Both the position numbers and the translations under genes were made by a program. The notes below the pieces were generated by a model. The model searched no databases and was not told the origin of the DNA. It was given only the letters and a program-made list of their open reading frames with translations. Shown here piece after piece: positions 32,967 through 39,690 of a DNA stretch of 39,690 bases. Source of the stretch: Pseudomonas sp. Bc-h (GTDB lineage: Bacteria; Pseudomonadota; Gammaproteobacteria; Pseudomonadales; Pseudomonadaceae); assembly GCF_002080045.1 (NCBI RefSeq), contig NZ_MUIN01000009.1:391150-430839 (forward strand). Direction: 5' to 3'. Each line of letters opens with the position of its first letter. The stretch's first letter is position 1.

Positions 32967-34967
32967 TTAAGGCTGCTTGTCTTTCACCGCCGACAAGCGC
33001 CAGGGCAGACTGCGGCGCAGATATTTCAAACGCCGGCGCAAATGGCCGACCGAGCCGGATATACCGGCATAACGTTGGGCTTCGAACTCTTCGGCAAAGC
33101 CTTCGATGGCTTCGGCGTGCGCAGGAAAACGCTGCGCGGCCCGACGGGCAAAGGCTTGCGCACCCTCGCCTTGTTGACGTCTGAGACCATGACGGGCGAG
33201 CAGTCGTTCGAACGCGTTGAACAGGCGCAGCTGTGAGTCGCTCTCACGCCGCCAGGGCTTGAATAGCCACAACGCCAGCAAACCGAGAATCACCAGCGCG
33301 CCAGCAGCGAACACCGGGGTTTCGAAGCCGGAGAACCAGCGGCCCAGCACCTGCAATTGTTGCTGGCCCTGATAACCCAGAACCCAGCGTTGCCAACCGT
33401 AGTTGAGGTTATCCCAACTCAGGCGGATCGAGTTCAGCCAGGCCAGATGCCGATAACGCAATGCAGACATGGGCGAGTCGGCGAGGAAGTCCTCATCCGC
33501 GGCGAGAGCCTGCTCCAGCCCCTGTTCGATTCGTGCAGGCGCCACGGCGGCGGTGGGGTCGACGCTGCGCCAGCCGACACCCGCCTGCCAGTACTCGACC
33601 CAGGCGTGGGCGTCGAACTGGCGCACGCTGATGTAGTTGCCATCCGGATTCAGCTCACCGCCCTGATAGCCCGCCACCACACGGGCGGGAATACCGGCCG
33701 CGCGCAGGACGAAGGTCATCGCGCCCGCGTAATGGGCGCAAAAACCGGCGCGGCTGGCGAACAGGAAATCGTCGATGCTGTTGGGCCCCAGCTGCGGCGG
33801 TTTCAGCGTGTAGTGGAAAGGCTGTTCAGTGAAATACGACAGCATGGCATCGACCAGCGCGTCGGGTTTCGGATAGCGCCGGTGCAGGTCGGCGGCCCAC
33901 TCTCGCGCTTCCGGATTGCCTTTGGCCGGCAGTTGCAGATCCTGCAGGCGCCCGCCATCGCTGAGCGCGGTTTCGCGCACGGCGTCAGGCCAGGAGTTCA
34001 CGTTATAGAGCATCGATTGCTCGACGGGGCGTCGGCGTTGCCAGCGGAAATCGCTCATCTGACGAACCCCCGCGAGATCGGTCTCGCCCACGTCCAGGGT
34101 CATCAACCAAGGCTTCCCGGTCGGCTCCATGACGATGCTGTAGCTGAGCTTTTCTCCTTGCTTGCGCCAGTCGGGAGCGTCCGGCACTTGCGCTCGAGAA
34201 GACTGCGACCAGCGTCTGCCATCGAATTGCTCCAGGGTCAGCCCGCGCCAGTATTGCTGATTGCGCGGCGGCACCGCCCCCTCGAAACTGGCGCGGAACA
34301 CCAGAGCGGCGGACTTGCTCAACTCGGCGATGTCACCCGGTGCCATGCTGTCGGAGAGGCCAGTCAACGCCTTGTTGCTGGGCTGGGGCAACGACCAGAG
34401 CGGATCGAGGCGCGGGAAGAACAGAAACAGCAGCAACATGAGCGGCACCGCCTGCAACAGCAGCTTGCTCGCCAGCATCAGGGTGCCCGCCGGTTTATTC
34501 GACAGGTTCGATTGCTGCAAGCCGATCAACGCGGCGAGCAAGGTCGCGATGGGCAGCAGGGTGAACAGCCCCCAGAGCAGCGCATCCTCGAACAGATAGC
34601 CAACGGCGACGCAGAAGAAGCCCAGAAAGATCAGCACTAGCGCATCGCGGCGGGTCTGCATCTCCAGCATCTTCAGGATGAACGCAGCGATCAGCAGCGC
34701 CGCTCCGGCGTCCAGCCCCACCAGACTGCCTCGCGCGAGGAAGATCCCGCCTGCGGTGCCGACCAGCAACCCGGATTTCACCCAGGTCCCCGGCATCCGC
34801 ACCCGCATGCGGAAGATCTGGATGCGCCAGAAGGTGCAGACCAGCCACAACACTATGAGGGAGACAGGGATGTGCAGGGCAAACGGCACGATCACCAGCG
34901 CCTGCGCGATCAACAGCCAGTTGAGGCTGACCCGCGGGATCGGCTGGGCAAGACTGGCCGATGTCAT
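32967..34967 (-). CDS. tgpA: TgpA-type transglutaminase-like membrane protein (DUF3488)
   Basis: 666 residues. Five to six N-terminal membrane segments (about 10-200) precede a periplasmic transglutaminase-like domain with catalytic Cys in SRAGFCAHYAGAMTFVL, His in FDAHAWVEYW and Asp in RSVDPTAAVAP. A further membrane segment (FAAGALVILGLLALWLF) and a C-terminal DUF4129-like tail (SQLRLFNAFERLLARHG) follow. P. aeruginosa TgpA has been reported to be important for viability; its substrate is unknown. The ATG at 34967 lies 13 nt after the DUF58 stop with AAGAGG in front; the longer open frame upstream is read-through of the DUF58 gene in another frame. Confidence 0.92.
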   Translation of the reverse strand: MTSASLAQPIPRVSLNWLLIAQALVIVPFALHIPVSLIVLWLVCTFWRIQIFRMRVRMPGTWVKSGLLVGTAGGIFLARGSLVGLDAGAALLIAAFILKMLEMQTRRDALVLIFLGFFCVAVGYLFEDALLWGLFTLLPIATLLAALIGLQQSNLSNKPAGTLMLASKLLLQAVPLMLLLFLFFPRLDPLWSLPQPSNKALTGLSDSMAPGDIAELSKSAALVFRASFEGAVPPRNQQYWRGLTLEQFDGRRWSQSSRAQVPDAPDWRKQGEKLSYSIVMEPTGKPWLMTLDVGETDLAGVRQMSDFRWQRRRPVEQSMLYNVNSWPDAVRETALSDGGRLQDLQLPAKGNPEAREWAADLHRRYPKPDALVDAMLSYFTEQPFHYTLKPPQLGPNSIDDFLFASRAGFCAHYAGAMTFVLRAAGIPARVVAGYQGGELNPDGNYISVRQFDAHAWVEYWQAGVGWRSVDPTAAVAPARIEQGLEQALAADEDFLADSPMSALRYRHLAWLNSIRLSWDNLNYGWQRWVLGYQGQQQLQVLGRWFSGFETPVFAAGALVILGLLALWLFKPWRRESDSQLRLFNAFERLLARHGLRRQQGEGAQAFARRAAQRFPAHAEAIEGFAEEFEAQRYAGISGSVGHLRRRLKYLRRSLPWRLSAVKDKQP

Positions 34968-34980
34968 GACGACCTCTTGC

Positions 34981-35934
34981 TCATGCCCGCACCCCATACA
35001 GCGCCAGTTGGCGCAGGCAGGCTTCGCGGTGGGCGTCGCCGCTGTCCACGGCCGAGAGGAAACCCGGCAGTCGCAAGGCGAACGGCTGCTGCCGCTGGGA
35101 CAGTTCCAGCACCCAATAGCACAGGCGCGACAGACGCTCTTCGATGTCCCCGCCCAAGGCCATGAAATCCAGACACAGGTCATGGCCGCTCAGGTCGGTG
35201 AACTCCTTGACCATCAACCCTTGCCCGCGCGACCAGGCTTTCCAGTGCATGCGCCGCAGCGAGTCGCCGTGCTGCCACACGCGCAGGCCCTGATAATCGT
35301 CGACGCCCTGCCCTCGAGTGGCCTGGCCGTCATCCTCTGCGTGAGGTTGTACCCCTTGCAGCAACGGCATACTGCCTGGCACCGGCCGCGGATAAATCAA
35401 TACGGTCTGCTCCAGATCCAGCCAGCTCCAGGCGCGGAAGATGCCCAGCGGAAACACGCTTTCGACCCGCAGGCGCGGCGCCCGCAGCCAGCCGCGATGG
35501 GCGGCGGGCAGGGTCAGGGCGACTTCCACGAGCCGTTCGGGATCGACGTCAGTCTGCTCCAGTTGCTCGCTGTCCCAGCCCAGGGCAATGGCTTGATGGC
35601 CACCGGCTGCGCTCTCCAGCCGCAGACGAAGCTGCACCGGCTCGCCGACGAACACCGAGCGCGCATTGCTGGCGCTGAGGATCAGGCCGCTGAAATTGCG
35701 GTAAGTGTGCAGAATCGCAAGGATCCCCACCGAGAGCATGAGGAAGGTCAGGCCGTAAGCCAGACTGTTCTGATAGTTGATCGACACGAGCAACAGTAAA
35801 AACAGCACAAACGCGTACGTGCCGCCAACCCGCGTCGGCAGAATGAAAATTCGGCGGTGATCCAGCTCGATCCGCGAAGCCGGGGGAATACGACGTCCCA
35901 CCCAGCGCTGCCAGACCGGTTTGAACTGTGGCAT
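34981..35934 (-). CDS. DUF58-family protein, partner of MoxR ATPase
   Basis: A 317-residue protein with two N-terminal membrane helices (about 35-75, TYAFVLFLLLLVSINYQNSL) and the DUF58 signature RGQGVDDYQGLRVWQHGDSL followed by RRMHWKAWSRGQGLMVKEF. Such proteins are linked to MoxR chaperone-like ATPases and may have a von-Willebrand-A-like fold. The start is ATG at 35934, sharing one base with the MoxR TGA stop (TGATG), so translation is coupled. Confidence 0.92.
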   Translation of the reverse strand: MPQFKPVWQRWVGRRIPPASRIELDHRRIFILPTRVGGTYAFVLFLLLLVSINYQNSLAYGLTFLMLSVGILAILHTYRNFSGLILSASNARSVFVGEPVQLRLRLESAAGGHQAIALGWDSEQLEQTDVDPERLVEVALTLPAAHRGWLRAPRLRVESVFPLGIFRAWSWLDLEQTVLIYPRPVPGSMPLLQGVQPHAEDDGQATRGQGVDDYQGLRVWQHGDSLRRMHWKAWSRGQGLMVKEFTDLSGHDLCLDFMALGGDIEERLSRLCYWVLELSQRQQPFALRLPGFLSAVDSGDAHREACLRQLALYGVRA

Positions 35935-36851
35935 CAAAGCACCGGCACCTCACGCAGCAGCCATTGAACCAACGCCCCGCCGCCATGCCCGGTCGGATCG
36001 GTTCTCTCGCGCAAGCGATGGCCGATCACCGCAGGCAGAATCGCCTGAACGTCTTCAGGAATCACGTAATCACGTCCAATCAACAAGGCCCACGCCCGCG
36101 CTGCGGAGAGAATCGCCAGGCTGGCGCGTGGTGACAGACCATAGGCGAACTGAGGCTGGCTGCGGGTGGCATCCACCAGGCGCAGCACATAGTCCACCAG
36201 CGCATCGCTGGCCCGCACGCGGCGCGCTTCCTGTTGCAAGGCCGCCAGTTCAGTGTGGTCCAGAATCGGCTCGATACGTGGCAGTAACTCGCGCCGTGAT
36301 TCTCCCTGCAGCAAGGCTTTTTCTGCCGCGCGTGCCGGGTAGCCCAAGGACAGGCGCATCAGAAAGCGGTCCAGTTGCGACTCGGGCAAGGCAAAGGTGC
36401 CACCCGAACTGAAAGGGTTTTGCGTAGCGATGACAAAAAACGGATCGGGCAGCAGACGGGTTGCACCTTCGATGGTGACCTGACCCTCTTCCATCGCTTC
36501 GAGCAAAGCGCTCTGGCTTTTCGGCGTGGCGCGGTTGATTTCGTCCGCCAGCACCAGTTCGGCGAAGATAGGCCCCGGATGAAAGGTGAATTGCCCGGTT
36601 TCCCGATCAAAGATCGAGGTGCCGAGAATGTCGCCCGGCAACAGATCTGAGGTGAACTGAATGCGCTGGAAGCTCAGCCCCAATACCCGCGCCAGCGTAT
36701 GGCTGAGGGTGGTCTTGCCCATGCCGGGCAGATCTTCGATCAGCAGATGACCGCCGGCCAGCAGACAGGTCATGGCCAGGCGAACCTGCGGCTCCTTGCC
36801 CAGCACCACTTCATTGATCGCGTTGAGACACGCATCCAGTTTTCTGCCCAT
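35934..36851 (-). CDS. MoxR-family AAA+ ATPase
   Basis: 305 residues. Walker A is DLPGMGKTTLSHTLARVLGL, Walker B LVLADEINRATPKSQSALLE with the following MEEGQVTIEG. Sensor 1 is FVIATQNPFSSGGTFALPES, and the C-terminal lid contains the GLSPRASLAILSAARAWALL motif. MoxR proteins act as chaperones for maturation of protein complexes. First gene of the operon with DUF58, TgpA and CHAD. The ATG at 36851 has GGAGG 7 nt upstream. Confidence 0.95.
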   Translation of the reverse strand: MGRKLDACLNAINEVVLGKEPQVRLAMTCLLAGGHLLIEDLPGMGKTTLSHTLARVLGLSFQRIQFTSDLLPGDILGTSIFDRETGQFTFHPGPIFAELVLADEINRATPKSQSALLEAMEEGQVTIEGATRLLPDPFFVIATQNPFSSGGTFALPESQLDRFLMRLSLGYPARAAEKALLQGESRRELLPRIEPILDHTELAALQQEARRVRASDALVDYVLRLVDATRSQPQFAYGLSPRASLAILSAARAWALLIGRDYVIPEDVQAILPAVIGHRLRERTDPTGHGGGALVQWLLREVPVL

Positions 36852-37031
36852 TGGAAAGCCTCCCCAGGCGACTGCTCTTGGCTAGTAGGACTGCAGAAAA
36901 TGCCAGACGTGCAGCCACTTTAAGGTCAGCGTAGGCCCTTTTGCCAGAGCGGATGGGGGGATTGCGGAGGATTTGTTGCGGGAGGGTGAAGCAGTACGGC
37001 GAAACCGAAGAAGTCAGGGCTGCGGCATCGT

Positions 37032-37101
37032 CTGTAGCAGCACGGCTTGACGGCGGTTGGGGCGGCGAGTTCGCCACCGCCGGCAAGCCGGACTGCTACA
37101 G
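37032..37101. repeat. REP-like imperfect hairpin (CTGTAGCAG type)
   Basis: CTGTAGCAG (37032-37040) and CTGCTACAG (37093-37101) bound an imperfect hairpin with CGGCTTGACGGCGG facing CCGCCGGCAAGCCG. The right arm is shared, inverted, with 27486-27517. It fills most of the gap between the lipoprotein gene and the MoxR operon promoter. Confidence 0.75.
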
Positions 37102-37117
37102 GTTTGTTTCAAGCCTC

Positions 37118-37396
37118 TTAACGGCCTGCACGGGACTCACGAATATAGAAACGGGCTTTCTCGGCTTTCTCGGAACAGCCCTCGAACGCTTCGAACTGTT
37201 GCTGGGTCTTGGCGCCGGTCAGCAGCGACAGGGCCTTGGAATAACTGACGGTCCCGGCGAACCCTTCGGCCTTGGCCAGATCCAGTTCGTGCCAGGCAGC
37301 GTCCAGATTGGTGGCGCACGAGTCGCGATAGGCGGTTTTACCGGCACAGCCTGTGAGAACAAGGGCAAGCAAAGGCAGGCAGATCCAGGCTTTCAT
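37118..37396 (-). CDS. small lipoprotein of unknown function
   Basis: 92 residues. The signal peptide MKAWICLPLLALVLTGCAGK ends in a good lipobox (LTGC, Cys17), so the protein is lipid-anchored in the envelope. The mature part is helical and charged (AAWHELDLAKAEGFAGTVSY, EGCSEKAEKARFYIRESR). Two further cysteines (in RDSCATN and EGCSEKA) could form a disulfide. No function is recognised. It stands alone; the MoxR operon upstream on the same strand starts 545 bp away. Confidence 0.85.
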   Translation of the reverse strand: MKAWICLPLLALVLTGCAGKTAYRDSCATNLDAAWHELDLAKAEGFAGTVSYSKALSLLTGAKTQQQFEAFEGCSEKAEKARFYIRESRAGR

Positions 37397-37593
37397 TCAG
37401 TGTTACCTCAACAATGGAAATCGACGATGCGGCTTTGACGGTCTGGCGATGCAAAAGTGCCATGCTCAGACGTCGCAGAGTAGCTGATTTCAACGCTGAA
37501 GATTGGTCATGAAAACCGTAATAGGCGCCCCGCCCTCATTTCCATGATCGAGATGGGGTTGCACGGCGACAGCAGCCGCCGCGCAGGCCGGGA

Positions 37594-37986
37594 TCAGTCC
37601 TTCGGCGCGTACTGCATGTCGCCATTGCCGAACGACCAGTTCTCTCGCTTGGTGTCCAGCAGGCTGATCCAGATATCTTCCTGGCGCAGCCCGGTCCGCT
37701 CATGAATGCCCTCCGCGACCGCCTTGTAAAACGCCTTCTTGACGTCGACCGTTCGCCCCTCGTTCCAGGTGATCTGGATGAACACGATGTTTTTACTGTA
37801 GGTGATGCCCAGATAACCTTCCGCCGGATACACCAGTTCATCGGCGGCGTGGCGGTGGACGATCTGGAATTTGTCGTGCTCGGGGACGCTGGCGATGCTG
37901 ACCATGGCGTCGTAGATCACATCGCCGATGGCAGCGACCGTTTCAGTGGAAGTTTCAGCAGCTACGTCGATTCTGACCAGAGGCAT
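37594..37986 (-). CDS. tautomerase-superfamily protein
   Basis: 130 residues with the 4-oxalocrotonate-tautomerase-like layout: MPLVRIDVAAE supplies Pro2, the catalytic N-terminal proline after Met removal, followed by VAAIGDVIYDAM. The second half shows KKAFYKAVAEGIHERTGLRQ and EDIWISLLDTKRENWSFGNG. The length (twice a 4-OT monomer) fits the Tautomerase_2/MIF-like group. The ATG at 37986 follows AAGGAACCTCCCC. The substrate is unknown. Confidence 0.88.
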   Translation of the reverse strand: MPLVRIDVAAETSTETVAAIGDVIYDAMVSIASVPEHDKFQIVHRHAADELVYPAEGYLGITYSKNIVFIQITWNEGRTVDVKKAFYKAVAEGIHERTGLRQEDIWISLLDTKRENWSFGNGDMQYAPKD

Positions 37987-38248
37987 GGGGAGGTTCCTTA
38001 ATCTTGGGTGGTATTACCGATTCGGGCCTGGCCTGTCGACGCAGACTTGCGGTTGAGAAACACGTTGCCTGCCGGGGCCACTTGCCGGAAAAGAAGATTA
38101 CACCCGTCATCCAGAAAAGATACAGTGCTGAATTTTCCTTCGAGCGCGATGGCGTCTGCAGCGGCAGATATCAGGATCCCTGCAAACACCAGATGAATCC
38201 GGGCAGCCTTGGGCGTAGGGTAGAACCATTGCAACGGGGAGCCTGCAT

Positions 38249-39313
38249 ATGAAAAAAAGAATAGCGCTGGTGTTGGGTTCCGGGGGCGCAAGGGGGTATG
38301 CGCACATTGGGGTGATCGAGGAGTTGGAACGGCGCGGTTACGACATCGCGTGTATCGCCGGTTGCTCGATGGGCGCGGTGGTCGGGGGGATTTACGCAGC
38401 GGGGAAATTGCCGGAGTACAAGGCCTGGATCCAGAGCCTGGACTATCTGGATGTGCTGCGTCTGGTGGACGTGAGTTTTCGTCTGGGGGCCATTCGCGGG
38501 GAAAAGGTCTTCGGCCAGATTCGCGAGATCGTCGGCGAGGTGAACATCGAGGACCTGCGTATTCCTTACACCGCTGTCGCCACGGACCTGACCAATCAGC
38601 AGGAGATCTGGTTTCAGGAAGGCAATCTGCACTCGGCCATGCGCGCCTCCGCCGCAATCCCCAGCCTGTTCACGCCAGTCGTCCAAGGCAATCGCACACT
38701 GGTGGATGGCGGGCTTTTAAACCCTTTGCCGATCGTGCCGGTGGTGTCCAGCCACTGCGATCTGATTGTCGCGGTCAACCTCAATTCGACCAACCAGAAA
38801 CACTATCAGTTGCCGGTGATCGAGCGCCCACCCGCGGTGAAGAAGCGCTTCGACAGCCTGATCAGCTCCATCGGTTCGCATCTGCCCTTTCGGCGCAAAA
38901 TCGACGTGGCGGGCAACGACATCCTGCGTCTGGAACAGGACAGCCTCAAGGCCACCGCCGCGACGCTGCCGAACAGTCCATGGCTGGGCAGCAACGACAC
39001 CGAATCCGCCGACCCACAGGGCCAGCAACCGGCCGCCGCCCCGCAGCAAGCGGGTGCACCGAAATCCGCCAGCGGTTCGGTGATCGTCGACAACGTCGGC
39101 CCTGCTTCACTGCTGGACTTGATCAACCAGAGCTTTGAGGTGATGCAGACCTCACTGGCGCAATACAAGATCGCGGGCTACCCGCCGGACATTCTGATCA
39201 ACGTGCCCAAGCGGGTCTGCCGGTTTTTCGAATTTTACAAAGCACCGGAGCTGATCGCCCTGGGCCGGGAGATCGCCCGGGATACGCTGGATCGGTATGA
39301 GCGCGAGCATTGA
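38249..39313 (+). CDS. patatin-like phospholipase (RssA-like)
   Basis: A 354-residue cytosolic patatin-family lipid acyl hydrolase. The oxyanion loop GSGGARGYAHIG (residues 10-21), nucleophile Ser40 in GCSMG and catalytic Asp153 in LVDGGLLNPLP form the Ser-Asp dyad. Residues after about 245 form a proline/alanine/glutamine-rich linker (DPQGQQPAAAPQQAGAPKSA), then a conserved tail with INVPKRVCRFFEFYKAPELI. No signal peptide. The ATG has GGGGAG about 7 nt upstream. Confidence 0.93.
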   Translation: MKKRIALVLGSGGARGYAHIGVIEELERRGYDIACIAGCSMGAVVGGIYAAGKLPEYKAWIQSLDYLDVLRLVDVSFRLGAIRGEKVFGQIREIVGEVNIEDLRIPYTAVATDLTNQQEIWFQEGNLHSAMRASAAIPSLFTPVVQGNRTLVDGGLLNPLPIVPVVSSHCDLIVAVNLNSTNQKHYQLPVIERPPAVKKRFDSLISSIGSHLPFRRKIDVAGNDILRLEQDSLKATAATLPNSPWLGSNDTESADPQGQQPAAAPQQAGAPKSASGSVIVDNVGPASLLDLINQSFEVMQTSLAQYKIAGYPPDILINVPKRVCRFFEFYKAPELIALGREIARDTLDRYEREH

Positions 39314-39336
39314 GCTCTGCGCCTCGCCGCAATACC

Positions 39337-39690
39337 TGTGGGAGACGCCGGAGGCCGCACAGCTCCAAGTCAAGGATGATCCGAGATCCCTGTGGGAGAC
39401 GCCGGAGGTGACGACGGCAGCGAAATCAGAGTGTCAGCCAGCATATGAGCAGCCGACCCAGCGCGTTCGCTGCCGTCGCCAGCTCCGGCGTCTCCCACAG
39501 CACAGCATCTCCGATGCGGCCCAGTGAATCAGATTGGGCGCGTGCGCTGCCGTTGCACAGCTCTAGCAGCTCGCACAAAGCTCAGGGGTGAACCGAGATC
39601 CCTGTGGGAGACGCCGGAGCTGGCGACGGCAGCGAAATCAGAGTGTCAGCCAGCATATGAGCAGCTGACCCAGCGCGTTCGCTGCCGTCG
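39337..39690. repeat. CTGTGGGAG hairpin array with 212-bp period, runs off the window
   Basis: A partial left arm at about 39337-39352 precedes one full unit (39381-39592) and the first 98 bp of the next (39593-39690), which differ at about three positions. Inside the unit, arms at 39390-39424 and 39466-39500 are 35 bp long with two mismatches. The array fills the 377 bp after the phospholipase gene; no gene is seen there. Confidence 0.85.

Overview
The window looks like chromosomal DNA from a Pseudomonas of the fluorescens/putida type. The evidence is high GC content, REP-like hairpins of the GTGGGAGGGAGC...GCTCCCTCCCAC type between genes, many CTGTGGGAG-type intergenic hairpins, and a typical pseudomonad gene set (PA4872-type oxaloacetate decarboxylase, PolB, a MoxR/DUF58/TgpA operon, an MltF-like transglycosylase, TatD). 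No tRNA, rRNA, CRISPR array, transposase or phage gene was found.

Left part (1-6500): a minus-strand operon for uptake and phosphorylation of a sugar or polyol. It runs RbsA-like ATPase, RbsC-like permease, periplasmic binding protein, LacI-type regulator, xylulokinase-type kinase. It ends at a perfect 25-bp-arm REP hairpin. LacI-like palindromes lie upstream. No isomerase or dehydrogenase gene is present in the window.

7.1-16.3 kb is the most interesting block. It holds a Liv-type importer (binding protein, LivH-like permease, and a LivM-LivG-LivF triple fusion) overlapping a cytosine-deaminase-like amidohydrolase. A GntR/FCD regulator and a leaderless gamma-glutamyltransferase-like hydrolase follow on the other strand. 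Paired copies of a GCTAGC-centred palindrome (TTGCTAGCAA) sit directly upstream of both the importer operon and the GGT-like gene, with cores 21 and 22 bp apart. This points to one regulon under the local GntR protein. Both enzymes carry substitutions at residues expected for their textbook activities, so the substrate is unknown. I infer import of a small amide-, ureido- or heterocycle-type compound followed by two hydrolytic steps.

16.3-27.7 kb is a mixed stretch: a decayed-looking toxin-antitoxin remnant, oxaloacetate decarboxylase, DNA polymerase II, a secreted M20 glutamate carboxypeptidase, a repeat-rich gap with a 190-bp tandem duplication, a class III aminotransferase divergent from a LysR regulator, a RidA-family protein, a medium-chain oxidoreductase, and a gene that appears frameshifted.

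27.7-39.7 kb: DoxX membrane protein, MltF-like lytic transglycosylase, TatD nuclease followed by a fragment resembling a chemoreceptor C-terminus, a small membrane protein, an acyl-CoA thioesterase-like protein, and a tight minus-strand operon MoxR-DUF58-TgpA-CHAD. Then come a small lipoprotein, a tautomerase, a patatin-like phospholipase, and a 212-bp tandem hairpin repeat that runs off the right edge.
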